Assembly: GCF_013343235.1 (NCBI RefSeq)
Contig: NZ_CP040094.1
Location: 7,497,001 to 7,561,000, forward strand
DNA: 64,000 nucleotides
DNA from: Nostoc sp. TCL240-02
GTDB lineage: Bacteria; Cyanobacteriota; Cyanobacteriia; Cyanobacteriales; Nostocaceae
Reading direction: 5' to 3'
Position numbers and translations under genes: made by a program. The stretch's first letter is position 1, and every line of letters starts with the position of its first letter. Positions 17,759 through 26,578 of this stretch are shown one piece after another. Under the pieces are notes generated by a model that did not search any database, was not told where the DNA came from, and was given only the letters and a program-made list of their open reading frames with translations.

Positions 17759-19624
17759 TCACTCTTCTTCGAGCAACTGTTCTATATATTTTTGCACCAA
17801 AGGCACTTGAAAAGCATTGCCTTCTGGAGTCAAGATTTCTTTTCGCGTTAGTTTGCGGATAACGCCTTTGTCTTGCGGTGTGGGAGTTTCCCCGTAGATT
17901 ATCCGGCGCAGGAGAGAGCGTAGGCGTAGCCCGTCGTAGACATCGCTATCTGTTAAACTCTTCCATAATTCCCGAAAATACTGATCGCCTCGCTCAAGCA
18001 CAATAGGTATAACTTCTTGAACATCCTGTGCAGTAGCTTTTGCTGTATCTGCTTCTCGCCTGTTTCTTCTGATATCGCGATTTAGCAATTCCACCACCTC
18101 ATAACACACCAACTGAACGAGATAAGGTTGACAGCGAGTAAGTTGGATAATTTCATCTACAGCAGTTGGTTCATAGATATCGCTGAAGTTCTCTACTGGC
18201 TGTTGAATCAAATCGCGGGCTTCTAACTCGTGCAGGTAAGTCATTCGCAAAGCACGGGTGTTAATTAGATAGTCACTCCAGTAATCATCAAGTTCAGATA
18301 ATTCGTGTGAACCACTAAAAAGTAAAATCCACTTGCGTTGATGTTGCAGCAGGTTACGGATAAAATTGAGTGGCGCACGGCTGCTTGTTGCTTTCACTAC
18401 CTCACCTAGGCGTTCATATTCATCTAAACAGAGGAGAAATTTCTTACCAAAGTTGCTGCGTTCTATTTCTGCGAACCAAGTTTGCAGTGCAGGAAATGGA
18501 TCTTCAGCTAGTTTATTGGCATCTGGATTAGGCAAGAATACTTTACGGGGTAATCGCCGTGCAGCTTCGATAATCTGTTGAGCTAAATTTTCAGCCAATC
18601 CTTTTAAGGTTGTAGCTGCTGCTACTCCTTGTATGTCTACAAGCAAAGGTACAATATTTGCTTGTATTCTGTAAGGTAGATATTTCAGTGCTGAAGTTTT
18701 CCCTGTCCTCCGCCCTCCATAGAGTAACAACACTGGCATCTGCTCAGAAAGTGTTAAAGATTCAATTTCTCGAAATATATCAATTCGCCCTTTGAAACGA
18801 TTCTTCGCTGTTTCCGGGTCTAGTGAATTACCAGCAATATAAACTTGCGGAATTTCTTTTGATTGCTGTGCCTGTTCGTTTAAAGTGCGCTGCGCCGTTT
18901 CTAATATAGTTAGCCAGCTTTGTGCAGTGTTGCCAAAAGAAACAGCAACGCGAGCATCTTTTGTTAAAGCTATACTTTGCACCAGTTGGCGTAATGCAGT
19001 GATTGGAACGTTCAGTAACTCATATTGACGATAAAGTGAAGTTGCTTCCTGTGATGCCCGTACATTCTGGCTAATATCCAAAAATTGGGGCAGCACAGTG
19101 CCAAGTTCCTTTGGTGCTAGTAAGGGAATCCACGCTAGTTGGTTGGCAATCTCCACAATATCGCTAAACCTCTGACAACGATTGAGAATATCTACAGCAA
19201 TACCAGAAATTGCCTGTGCTGCAACTTTTTGCTGATTGGTGGATGTAATTAGATAATTAATAGTCTCAAGGGCAACATTTGGGTTCTTTCCATAAGCTTC
19301 TACAATCATCACATCCATGAAAGGCAGAGGCAAAATAATCAATTCATCAAAGCGAGGGGGCAGATATCGCAAACAATTTACCCGTTTTTCATTTGGAGAC
19401 AACAAGAACAGGGTGAGTATCCATAGTAATTCTGGCAACCAGAAGTAAACCCGCAACACACCCAAAATCCACACAACGCCGAACGCCACGCCGAACGCCA
19501 CGCTTCCCTCGACACCTACCGCCACACGGAACACTACCATGCCGAGCGCCATACCGAACATCATGCCTAGCGCCACGCCGAACGCCACGTTTGCCTCCAG
19601 TCCGAACGCCACACCGAACGCCAC
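17759..19624 (-). CDS. AAA/STAND-like ATPase, C-terminal part of a frameshifted membrane protein
   Basis: This frame encodes the end of a Gly/Val/Ala-rich membrane repeat, another hydrophobic helix (VWILGVLRVYFWLPELLWIL), a helical segment and a P-loop ATPase. Walker A is YGGRRTGKTS at residues 302-311, Walker B is LLCLDEYERLG near 398-407, and a sensor-like WILLFSGSHEL follows near 432. A winged-helix-like end closes it. The N-terminal membrane half is in another frame (19645-20241); a one-base loss near 19670 separates them, so 17759-20241 was one gene of about 827 codons. The nominal GTG start at 19624 lies inside the repeat and is probably not a real start. Function is unknown; the ATPase type is seen in signalling and defence proteins. 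Confidence 0.75.
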   Translation of the reverse strand: MAFGVAFGLEANVAFGVALGMMFGMALGMVVFRVAVGVEGSVAFGVAFGVVWILGVLRVYFWLPELLWILTLFLLSPNEKRVNCLRYLPPRFDELIILPLPFMDVMIVEAYGKNPNVALETINYLITSTNQQKVAAQAISGIAVDILNRCQRFSDIVEIANQLAWIPLLAPKELGTVLPQFLDISQNVRASQEATSLYRQYELLNVPITALRQLVQSIALTKDARVAVSFGNTAQSWLTILETAQRTLNEQAQQSKEIPQVYIAGNSLDPETAKNRFKGRIDIFREIESLTLSEQMPVLLLYGGRRTGKTSALKYLPYRIQANIVPLLVDIQGVAAATTLKGLAENLAQQIIEAARRLPRKVFLPNPDANKLAEDPFPALQTWFAEIERSNFGKKFLLCLDEYERLGEVVKATSSRAPLNFIRNLLQHQRKWILLFSGSHELSELDDYWSDYLINTRALRMTYLHELEARDLIQQPVENFSDIYEPTAVDEIIQLTRCQPYLVQLVCYEVVELLNRDIRRNRREADTAKATAQDVQEVIPIVLERGDQYFRELWKSLTDSDVYDGLRLRSLLRRIIYGETPTPQDKGVIRKLTRKEILTPEGNAFQVPLVQKYIEQLLEEE

Positions 19625-19820
19625 GCCGAACGCAACGTTTCCCCCTACGCCGAACGCAATGTTTCCCCCACATCGAAGAACGCAACGTTTTCCCCCACGC
19701 TTCCCTCCATGCCGAACGCCACACCGAACGCTATACCTACCGCCACGCCTAGCGCCACGCCTACCGCCACGCCTAGCGCCACGCCGAACGCCAAGCCTAG
19801 CACCACGTCGAACGCCACCC
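19480..19820. repeat. Coding repeat CGAACGCCACGC family (GVAFGVAF membrane repeat)
   Basis: About 340 bases are built of 12-24-base imperfect units such as GCCGAACGCCACGC and ACCGCCACGCCTAGCGCCAC. On the minus strand they encode alternating GVALGVAVG/GVAFG residues predicted to form one or more unusual glycine-zipper membrane helices. The repeat contains homopolymer runs of C (G on the minus strand), and the frameshift that splits the ATPase gene lies in one of them. Confidence 0.75.
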
Positions 19821-20241
19821 CTGATAAAAATTGAATTGCAAGAAAAATGCTAAAGACAGCAACAAGGACAAGAACTAGCCTATTTTTATTACCGCCACGG
19901 TCTATAACCCGTCCTATAAACCAGCCAACCAAAAAAATACAGCTTAATAACCAGTTAAATGATTCACCACTAACCAGAGTGTAAACTTGCGCTACCAACA
20001 ACACAGCAAACATTGGGACTAAAGCAGTTAGCCACCAAACTTGCCCACCATAGTGACGTAGACGGAAGTTAGTACGAAACTCAGCCTGTTCATCAAAAGG
20101 GTTATTTGTTGGCTTCAATTCTGGATGAATATCACGCAGCCAACGTTCAAAGGTAAAAGGCTTGAAGTAAGCCCAATACAAGAGGCGCGTGCATTCAGCC
20201 ACATAATTCCAAAAGCCTGATGTTAGCGATCTGTTACTCAT
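19645..20241 (-). CDS. Membrane-anchoring N-terminal part of the frameshifted ATPase
   Basis: This 198-residue frame begins with a soluble stretch (SGFWNYVAECTRLLYWAYF), then hydrophobic helices at about residues 68-90, 96-114 and 122-140, and runs into the GVALGVAVGVALG repeat. It then leaves the true frame at about 19670, where a GTGGGGGAAAC unit is one base shorter than the GTGGGGGAAAAC unit before it, and stops at 19645. Restoring one base joins it to the ATPase frame downstream. The start is two bases after the stop of the upstream ATPase gene (20244), so both belong to one operon. Confidence 0.7.
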   Translation of the reverse strand: MSNRSLTSGFWNYVAECTRLLYWAYFKPFTFERWLRDIHPELKPTNNPFDEQAEFRTNFRLRHYGGQVWWLTALVPMFAVLLVAQVYTLVSGESFNWLLSCIFLVGWFIGRVIDRGGNKNRLVLVLVAVFSIFLAIQFLSGVAFDVVLGLAFGVALGVAVGVALGVAVGIAFGVAFGMEGSVGENVAFFDVGETLRSA

Positions 20242-20243
20242 TG

Positions 20244-21320
20244 CTACTTTATCCCCAGCTTGTCACGCACAAAATCCCAAACTTCATTCCAGTGCAGCAC
20301 ACCCACCCAAACCAAAACTGGTAAAAGCAAAATGACTAACCCAGTAATCCAGTTGCCTATATCACCTAACGTTGCACCGATGAATTTGGGTATTTTCCCT
20401 AGACGCACTGGCAAATCCCAAACTAACCAACGCAGCCATAATTGCCATCGTTGTTCTTTTGCTTTAGATTTAGGATTTGCAAGCTGTTGGTCAAACTGCT
20501 GTTTCGCCCACTTGATTGCCTTGCCTTGTTGACGTGCTTCCCACAAATAGTAACCAGCCAATTGCAACTTGTAAGGATAACGATCGCCCCACTGCTGGGC
20601 ATGATTCTGTTCGTCTACACTCAAAGCTGCACCATTAGTAGAGCGAGTTGGTAAGCGCGACAGTTCAATAGCCTCATCTGTAGTTAGTTCATTCAAAGAA
20701 ATTGTGTGACCAATATTGAAAAAACTAGAGACAAACCGATGCTCGTTAGCATAAACATCCAGTTGTTTACGCGAAGCCACCACTAGCATCAAGGCATTGC
20801 TATCCATCAGCGATCGCAAATTGTCATAAAATCCATTATCGAATTTATCGGGATGTTTCAAAAGACTTTCAAAATCATCCAGACAGAGGACGGGAAGCTT
20901 TCCTTGCTGTTTCCATTCCTTAACCGCATCTGAAAATGCTTGCCGATTAAGCGGTTTAATCTTCCAACAATTTTGCAGACTGCGTTGTTGCCATCCCTGA
21001 ACGTGACTCAGTAAACCTTCTGCCACAGCCTCATAAAAACCCGTTTCAGTTTGGCAATCCACACCCCTTAACGGTAGGTAAATTACCACATAATTATTAC
21101 TGTTGTTTAATACTCGCTGCTGCCAAGTCAGAACGAAATAATGCAGCAACGAAGATTTACCAATGTGCTTCTCGCCAACTATATTAATACTTGTAGGCTG
21201 ATCGCCCTTCATCCGAGATGCGATCGCGTGTAATTCATCTTTACGACCGACAAACACCCTGGGATCTTCAATCATCCCCGCAGCCACAAAAGGATTAGAA
21301 GGCAGCGCTCCAGAAGTCAT
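20244..21320 (-). CDS. Membrane-anchored AAA/STAND-like ATPase
   Basis: A P-loop ATPase starting, most likely, at the ATG 21320 (a start 14 codons earlier is possible). NPFVAAGMIEDPRVFVGRKDEL is the classic entry of nSTAND/ORC-like AAA domains; I cite it only as GMIEDPRVFVGRKDEL. Walker A is VGEKHIGKSS at about 48-57 and Walker B is LPVLCLDDFESLL near 145. A single C-terminal hydrophobic helix (about 324-345, GLVILLLPVLVWVGVLHW) would anchor it in the membrane. It is followed after two bases by the second, repeat-containing ATPase. A two-component membrane ATPase system is inferred; no effector domain is recognisable. Confidence 0.8.
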   Translation of the reverse strand: MTSGALPSNPFVAAGMIEDPRVFVGRKDELHAIASRMKGDQPTSINIVGEKHIGKSSLLHYFVLTWQQRVLNNSNNYVVIYLPLRGVDCQTETGFYEAVAEGLLSHVQGWQQRSLQNCWKIKPLNRQAFSDAVKEWKQQGKLPVLCLDDFESLLKHPDKFDNGFYDNLRSLMDSNALMLVVASRKQLDVYANEHRFVSSFFNIGHTISLNELTTDEAIELSRLPTRSTNGAALSVDEQNHAQQWGDRYPYKLQLAGYYLWEARQQGKAIKWAKQQFDQQLANPKSKAKEQRWQLWLRWLVWDLPVRLGKIPKFIGATLGDIGNWITGLVILLLPVLVWVGVLHWNEVWDFVRDKLGIK

Positions 21321-21404
21321 GTAAAGCGTTATCCTAGTTTCAGCATTGTTAAGTGCAATCACTTAAAACAATACCACTAGTCCCATAATGTCTTTACAGA
21401 TTGC

Positions 21405-21460
21405 AAAGACGCGATAAATCACCGTATCGATTTGTAGAGACGGCGATTTATCGCGTCTCT
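21405..21460. repeat. Dispersed 26-bp repeat in inverted pair (copy 2), long hairpin
   Basis: AGACGCGATAAATCACCGT and, 12 bases later, GTAGAGACGGCGATTTATCG with CGTCT are near-perfect reverse complements (two mismatches), so this spacer can fold into a stem of about 20 base pairs. One arm matches the copies at 17660 and 36660. It lies upstream of the ATPase operon and could stop transcription arriving from either side; that role is inference. Confidence 0.65.
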
Positions 21461-21519
21461 TGCCTTAAACGTGGTATGTAATAAAAATATTTATTTGGCA
21501 AATCACCCAATGTTTACTG

Positions 21520-21659
21520 CTACAAATGCAAAACAGATTCTTGATGCGATCGCAATCCTTGTTGAAACTCCAGCACCTGTTTAGGACAAGCACCAAAAGA
21601 CCTATGATTCAGAAACGTCACAGCCGAGTCAAGCGACCACAAATCTCTGATGGATAATA
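21520..21659 (-). pseudogene. Remnant of a class V aminotransferase-like gene (N-terminus)
   Basis: About 46 codons on the minus strand read LWSLDSAVTFLNHRSFGACP followed by KQVLEFQQGLR. This is the amino end of isopenicillin-N-epimerase-like PLP enzymes, whose usual motif is FLNHGSFG (here G is changed to R). The frame stops at 21520 and the rest of the enzyme is missing. On its 5' side it is cut by the IS element that starts at 21660. Confidence 0.6.
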
Positions 21660-22597
21660 TAGAACCCATTTGACATCTTTTACTGTATTGAAGTAGAGTG
21701 ACGGCAAAAGACATATCCAGCAGCCATGCCGTACTCTAGCAGCCTAACAGACGAAGAATGGGAAATTCTCGAACCTCTACTGCCGACTATATTGCCTGCT
21801 AAGAAACAGACTAGACCCGCCAACTGGACAAAAAGAGAACTCTTAGATGGCATCTTCTATCAACTAAAGAATGGCTGCAATTGGGAAGACTTACCCAAGG
21901 ACTTGCCCCCCTACTCGACTGTATATTGGCATTACAAGCAGTGGCGGGCCAAAGGAGTGATAGAAGAATTGATGAGAGTTTTACATGGACGAGTGCGTGA
22001 ACAGGTAAAAAAAAAGCTAAGTGGACGACGCTGATAATTATCGACTCTCAAGCGGTGAAAAACACCTGTAATGCGAGTATTACATCGAAAGGGTATTGTT
22101 TCTACTTTCTCGACAAATGGCATTAAAAGACATCTAGCCGTTGATACCCTGGGGTTTCCCTTCTTTACTCATTGCACTAAAGCAAATGTATCTGATGATA
22201 GGGGTTTGATTGAGATGTTGACTAAAAACATTGATTATTTCCAGTCAAAACCCGTCAATATTCCCAAAATCACCATTCTGCTAGACCACGGTTATCACCC
22301 TGAGTATTTGAGGGAGGAGCTAGAAAAAGTTTATCCCCAAATGATGACGAAAATCAGGTTTGAACTTTCGGCAAAACCATCAAAACAACAAAACAAAGAA
22401 TTAGGGAAATCTGGGTTTGTTCCGGTTGCCGCGAGGTGGGTAATTGAACGGTCAAATGCTTGGATTGAGAGATGCAAAATTCTCGTTAAGAACTTTGAGA
22501 GAACTCTAGATAATGCAACTGCCAAGGTTAATCTTTGTTTCATTCGGCTAATGCTTCAGAGGCTTGCAGCCTCTTCTTAGATGTCAAATGGGTTCTA
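21660..22597 (+). mobile_element. IS5-family insertion sequence, damaged
   Basis: The element is 938 bases long with terminal inverted repeats of about 19 bases, TAGAACCCATTTGACATCT on the left and its perfect complement ending at 22597. The dinucleotide TA abuts both ends, so a two-base target duplication is likely. It holds one transposase gene on the plus strand with two frame changes. It is inserted in an aminotransferase remnant. Confidence 0.85.
21726..22580 (+). pseudogene. IS5-family transposase, frameshifted twice
   Basis: The first part (to 22034) carries the N-terminal domain LTDEEWEILEPLLP and NGCNWEDLPKDLPPYSTVY. The DDE part continues in the -1 frame (LIIIDSQAVKNT) after a run of nine A bases at about 22006-22015, a plausible programmed slippery site in this family. 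It then returns to the original frame near 22105-22110 (NGIKRHLAVDTLGFPFF), which needs a second, +1 change and probably marks a mutation. The rest (DHGYHPEYL, RWVIERSNAWIERCK) is intact to the stop, which overlaps the right inverted repeat. Without two frame changes no full transposase can be made. Confidence 0.8.
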
Positions 22598-22632
22598 TAG
22601 AATCCAAAGTTTTAAAATACACAATTGATAAA

Positions 22633-22704
<72 letters not shown>

Positions 22705-22848
22705 TCACTCACGATTTATAATCTTAGGGCTAAAAATAAGATTTGGCAAGTACTTTCGCCAATATTTTTTTAGATGCTTAATTTAGATAATTTTTGAAGC
22801 CAAAATCCATTCACGAACTTAAGCAGAGACTCTTAAATACTACATAAT

Positions 22849-23400
22849 TTACTGTAATCCCATTCGTAATTCAGCCAGACGCTGCCGTGCTTTAGCATCA
22901 ATAGCATTAGCTAAAAACCTACTCTTCGATTGTTTGCGCGTATGATACTTTTGTCGCATCCGGCAGACAGTAGCTTCCACTTCCCCACAAAGTTGTTGCG
23001 CCGACAACCATTCAGCCCCATACCCTTGTATCATCAACTGCTGCGCCCGATCTGATGTAGCAACAATCACACGAGAAATTAAAGATTGGGCTATTTGGTG
23101 GCGAAAAGAAGCACAGGATTTTTCAATGTAAGTATCTGCTGTCTGCCCAAAATCAGTGTAATAAACTGATAGAAGCTCAGTAATTATTTCTTTATTGCTA
23201 GAAGAATTCTGATATTGGGCATCAAAAACTATCTGAGTTGTATAGCCTTGAAACGCACTATAACCAGTCATTGCTTCCACAAGTTCACCCCGTGCGGCCT
23301 CTAATCCAACGCTATCACGCGTTTTTTTAAGGCAAGGCCAAGCGCCTATTATATTGTAGCCGTCCACCAACAAAACGGCTTGGAGTAAGGAACGGGGCAT
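22849..23400 (-). CDS. YacP/Rae1-like NYN-domain protein (putative ribonuclease)
   Basis: A 183-residue NYN (PIN-like) domain protein. LLVDGYNIIGAWP near residue 11 and the acidic residues in QIVFDAQYQ, DFGQTADTYIEK and VIVATSDRAQQ give the metal site of the DUF901/YacP family. In Bacillus, Rae1 of this family is a ribosome-associated endoribonuclease; in cyanobacteria the role is untested. The start ATG at 23400 gives the usual family N-terminus. The C-terminal end is basic (RQKYHTRKQSKSRF), fitting RNA binding. Confidence 0.85.
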   Translation of the reverse strand: MPRSLLQAVLLVDGYNIIGAWPCLKKTRDSVGLEAARGELVEAMTGYSAFQGYTTQIVFDAQYQNSSSNKEIITELLSVYYTDFGQTADTYIEKSCASFRHQIAQSLISRVIVATSDRAQQLMIQGYGAEWLSAQQLCGEVEATVCRMRQKYHTRKQSKSRFLANAIDAKARQRLAELRMGLQ

Positions 23401-23547
23401 GGTTTTTAATCACAATTTTCTAGAGTTAACAAAATTCATTCATAAGTTTTATAATAATTGATGCATTGTCTGTAACACTATGCTACATACGATAAAAAAT
23501 ACGCTAGCCTCATAAAACTACAACCTAAGATAGACGTAACAATTCAA

Positions 23548-23586
23548 AACGCGCCTTTTAAACAAAGGCGCGTTGCAGTTCTTTTT
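23548..23586. terminator. Hairpin with T tract between two minus-strand genes
   Basis: AACGCGCCTTT and AAAGGCGCGTT form an 11-base-pair stem with a five-base loop. CTTTTTC follows on the plus side and TTTTG on the minus side. It lies downstream of the ABC/UPF0367 pair, so it probably ends that transcript. Confidence 0.6.
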
Positions 23587-23717
23587 CAGTAATGGTGAAA
23601 ATGAAAAGTGCTGAGTTAAAACACCATCCAAATAAAAACCAGAGTATGTACAGTTGTGAAAATATTGAGTACTTTTATACGTTTTTCAGCACGCACTACT
23701 CAGCACTCAGCACCTAA

Positions 23718-24395
23718 TTAAGAGGCTTCACTGTGTACCTCCATCAGACGTTGTTTGAGGCGTTGGGCTTCACCTCTATCTACCAGAGAGCCTTTTTCTA
23801 ACAAAAAAGCGCCATCACAGTAATTTAACTCGTCTAATCGATGTGTTACCCACAGCGCTGTGATCCCTCTACTTTTGACAAGGCGACGGACACTGGCAAC
23901 TAAATCCAACTGGCTATCTGGATCTAATAAGGCAGTGGGTTCATCTAATAATAAGACTTCACAGCGACGGGCGATTGCACCTGCGATCGCCACTCGTTGT
24001 TTCTGTCCCCCAGAGAGTGCATAAATAGGTCGTCGTTGCAGGGTAAGCAAATTCACCGCTCCCAGCGCCTCCTCAACCCTAGCTCTGGTGGCAGCAGGTG
24101 GCAACTTTTCTTCCACCAATCCAAAAGCCACATCAGCACCAACCGTTGGCATCACTAGTTGATGATCTGGATTTTGGAAAACAAAGCCAACAGGGTGCAA
24201 AACCCGAATTTCGCCAGATTCAGGAGCCAATAACCCCGCCAGTAGTCTAAGTAACGTTGATTTTCCACTGCCATTTGTACCCAAGAGCATCCAAAACTCA
24301 CCCTTGGGTACTTCTAAAGAGCAAGATTTGATAACTTTCTCTCCATTTGGCCAACTGAAATTTAAATCCTTGACCTCAATGCCCACTTGAGCCAT
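23718..24395 (-). CDS. ABC transporter ATP-binding protein (energy-coupling-factor/CbiO-like)
   Basis: A 225-residue ABC ATPase: Walker A LLGTNGSGKSTLLRL near residue 36, Q-loop VFQNPDHQLV near 73, signature LSGGQKQRVAIAGAIARR near 125, Walker B VLLLDEPTALLD and H-loop LWVTHRLDEL. NPDHQ after the Q-loop is characteristic of cobalt/vitamin ECF transporter A-components. No permease is adjacent, so partners must be encoded elsewhere. It is preceded on the same strand, 13 bases away, by the UPF0367 gene. Confidence 0.85.
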   Translation of the reverse strand: MAQVGIEVKDLNFSWPNGEKVIKSCSLEVPKGEFWMLLGTNGSGKSTLLRLLAGLLAPESGEIRVLHPVGFVFQNPDHQLVMPTVGADVAFGLVEEKLPPAATRARVEEALGAVNLLTLQRRPIYALSGGQKQRVAIAGAIARRCEVLLLDEPTALLDPDSQLDLVASVRRLVKSRGITALWVTHRLDELNYCDGAFLLEKGSLVDRGEAQRLKQRLMEVHSEAS

Positions 24396-24408
24396 TTGTC
24401 AACCTTGG

Positions 24409-24681
24409 TTACTCAGCAGCTACAGCGAAAAAGCCTGGTGGTCTGCCACCACCAGGGGTAGTACCATCTTTCTGAACAATCTGCACCCCAGAAATTTCAC
24501 TAGCGCGGACAGCAATTTTTTTCTCTGTCTTGCCCTCGCACTTGAGTTCCACAATGTCAGGGTTCCCAGAACGGATTGCTGCCAAAATTAGCTGATAGAC
24601 AGCCTCAGCATCCTCTGCTGACTTACGTTGTACTGAGATTGGGAAAGCAGTGTTTCTGATGCTTAAATCGATGGTAAACAT
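24409..24681 (-). CDS. UPF0367 family conserved cyanobacterial protein
   Basis: A 90-residue protein known almost only from cyanobacteria and assigned to UPF0367; no function has been shown to my knowledge. Visible landmarks are IDLSIRNTAFPISVQRK at the start, IVELKCEGKTEKKIAVR in the middle and a glycine-rich end, TTPGGGRPPGFFAVAAE. No membrane segment. It heads the short operon with the ABC ATPase and is divergent from psbD. Confidence 0.8.
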   Translation of the reverse strand: MFTIDLSIRNTAFPISVQRKSAEDAEAVYQLILAAIRSGNPDIVELKCEGKTEKKIAVRASEISGVQIVQKDGTTPGGGRPPGFFAVAAE

Positions 24682-24749
24682 TTAGCAATAATCAAATTTA
24701 ACTGTGGACTCATTTTAGCGTCAGCTGAGTGATTCTAGGGAAATGGGCA

Positions 24750-24842
24750 TTGGAAGAGGCAGAGGGGCAGGGTGCAGGGAGCAAGGGGGAGAATTAAAAT
24801 TACCTCTTTCCCCTCTTGCTGCCCTGTTTTATCTGCCTCGTC
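24750..24842. repeat. G-rich/C-rich inverted repeat
   Basis: GAGGCAGAGGGGCAGGG and AGCAAGGGGGAG are followed, after an AT-rich dozen bases, by CTCTTTCCCCTCTTGCTGCC and TGCCTC. The two halves are imperfect reverse complements and could fold into a long stem upstream of psbD. The same word set occurs at 14780-14837, 33433-33478 and inside lysC. Confidence 0.55.
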
Positions 24843-24986
24843 TGAATCAAAAATTAATTTTTATGACAAAACCCCTAGAAAAATTAGCGATTTACACCTA
24901 ATATGATTAAAGGTGTGTAAAAAATTGTAAACTTGGTTAACAACCCGGTTAACTTTCTGCTTATGGAAGGCTTTTATTTAGCCATC

Positions 24987-25025
24987 TATAATACAGATAC
25001 AACCTGTACTTATAAACATTTGGAG
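24987..25025 (+). promoter_or_regulatory. Probable psbD promoter -10 box and ribosome site
   Basis: TATAAT at 24987-24992 is a consensus -10 element 44 bases before the psbD start, and GGAG at 25022-25025 lies 11 bases before the ATG. No good -35 hexamer is present at the expected distance, which is usual for light-regulated photosystem genes. Confidence 0.5.
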
Positions 25026-25035
25026 ATTTGCTCTA

Positions 25036-26091
25036 ATGACCATCGCAGTTGGACGTGCGCCCAGTAGAGGGTGGTTTGACGTTCTAGACGACTGGCTCAA
25101 GCGCGATCGCTTCGTATTCGTAGGTTGGTCAGGGATACTATTATTCCCCTGTGCCTTCCTAGCACTAGGCGGTTGGCTGACCGGTACCACCTTCGTCACC
25201 TCTTGGTACACCCACGGATTAGCCTCCTCCTACCTAGAAGGAGCTAACTTCTTAACAGTGGCAGTATCCACCCCCGCTGACAGCATGGGACATTCCCTAT
25301 TGCTGTTGTGGGGACCAGAAGCCCAAGGCGACCTCACCCGTTGGTTCCAACTGGGTGGATTGTGGCCATTCGTTGCCTTACATGGAGCCTTTGGTTTGAT
25401 TGGCTTCATGTTGCGGCAATTTGAAATTGCGCGTCTAGTAGGAATCCGTCCTTATAACGCCCTCGCCTTCTCCGCTCCCATTGCAGTATTCGTCAGTGTA
25501 TTCCTGATGTACCCCTTGGGACAATCAAGCTGGTTCTTTGCACCCAGCTTTGGGGTGGCTGCAATTTTCCGGTTCCTGCTATTCCTGCAAGGCTTCCACA
25601 ACTGGACACTCAACCCCTTCCACATGATGGGTGTTGCTGGTGTATTGGGTGGTGCATTATTGTGCGCCATTCACGGAGCCACAGTCGAAAATACCTTGTT
25701 TGAAGATGGAGATGGTGCCAACACCTTCCGCGCCTTCAATCCAACCCAGTCGGAAGAAACCTATTCAATGGTGACAGCAAACCGATTCTGGTCACAGATT
25801 TTCGGGATTGCTTTCTCAAACAAACGCTGGTTGCACTTCTTTATGTTGTTCGTGCCAGTCACAGGTTTGTGGATGAGTGCCGTCGGCATCGTCGGTTTAG
25901 CACTCAACCTGCGGGCTTATGATTTCGTCTCCCAAGAATTGCGGGCGGCGGAAGACCCTGAGTTTGAAACCTTCTATACCAAAAACATTTTGCTGAACGA
26001 GGGTATCCGCGCTTGGATGGCTCCTCAAGATCAACCCCACGAACAATTTGTATTCCCTGAGGAGGTATTACCACGTGGTAATGCTCTGTAA
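25036..26091 (+). CDS. psbD: Photosystem II reaction-centre protein D2
   Basis: The 351-residue D2 protein binds the P680 chlorophylls, pheophytin, QA and the non-haem iron together with D1 in the thylakoid. The sequence is a near-textbook D2: start [38 protein letters not shown], the membrane helices, and the end [17 protein letters not shown]. In most cyanobacteria one psbD copy overlaps psbC; here no psbC follows, so this is the stand-alone second copy, which in other species is often induced by high light. Confidence 0.98.
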   Translation: MTIAVGRAPSRGWFDVLDDWLKRDRFVFVGWSGILLFPCAFLALGGWLTGTTFVTSWYTHGLASSYLEGANFLTVAVSTPADSMGHSLLLLWGPEAQGDLTRWFQLGGLWPFVALHGAFGLIGFMLRQFEIARLVGIRPYNALAFSAPIAVFVSVFLMYPLGQSSWFFAPSFGVAAIFRFLLFLQGFHNWTLNPFHMMGVAGVLGGALLCAIHGATVENTLFEDGDGANTFRAFNPTQSEETYSMVTANRFWSQIFGIAFSNKRWLHFFMLFVPVTGLWMSAVGIVGLALNLRAYDFVSQELRAAEDPEFETFYTKNILLNEGIRAWMAPQDQPHEQFVFPEEVLPRGNAL

Positions 26092-26210
26092 TATTAAAAG
26101 CTGACCATGACTTGAATCAGTTTTATGGTTGCCGAAAATTGACATCAGCCAGATTAAATAATCTCCTTGGCATAAGCTAATAAAGTGTCAATATTCCCCA
26201 TTCTCCAGTG

Positions 26211-26240
26211 ATCTCCCACCAAAAGGCGGGAGATTTTTTT
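26211..26240 (+). terminator. Rho-independent terminator after psbD
   Basis: ATCTCCCACC, loop AAAA, GGCGGGAGAT form a ten-base stem with one mismatch, followed by seven T bases. It lies 120 bases after the psbD stop. Confidence 0.85.
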
Positions 26241-26356
26241 ATATATAGCTAATATCTCTAAATTTATGTGTTATGTTAGGTGAAGGTTATGAACCCAGAG
26301 TAAATACTCTGCCCTTTTAAAACTAAGACCGCTTAGGCAATAAGGAGGTGATGCCC

Positions 26357-26428
26357 ATGATAGAAAGTAGTAAATGCGTGGGTCATCAGGTTGCAGTTAG
26401 CCGGCTGTGTGCCGGGGCTGTTCTCTAA
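26357..26428 (+). CDS. 23-residue small ORF in the structured RNA
   Basis: The ORF encodes MIESSKCVGHQVAVSRLC followed by AGAVL. It is preceded by AAGGAGGTGAT (26342-26352), an 11-base perfect complement to the 3' end of cyanobacterial 16S rRNA, eight bases from GGAGG to the ATG; few genes in the window have a site this strong. Codons 8-13 form one arm of the long-range helix, so translation and RNA folding must exclude each other. That suggests a leader-peptide or sensor role (inference). No homology is claimed. Confidence 0.5.
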   Translation: MIESSKCVGHQVAVSRLCAGAVL

Positions 26429-26530
26429 AAGTTAGCCTTAGTCATCTTTGAGATACTAAGTTAGCTCAAGTAGCTAGGCAAGCTCGGAGTTCCTTCCGGC
26501 AGTCTGGTTGCAACCTGAAGACCCGCTAGA

Positions 26531-26578
26531 CCGCTCTGATTTAGATCATCCGATCCAAACCAGAGCGGATAGTTTTTT
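26531..26578 (+). terminator. Rho-independent terminator of the structured RNA
   Basis: CCGCTCTG at 26531 pairs with CAGAGCGG ending at 26568, with further pairing (GATC/GATC) inside, and ATAGTTTTTT follows. It is isolated from any annotated gene end other than the small ORF, which supports a separate short transcript. Confidence 0.8.
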
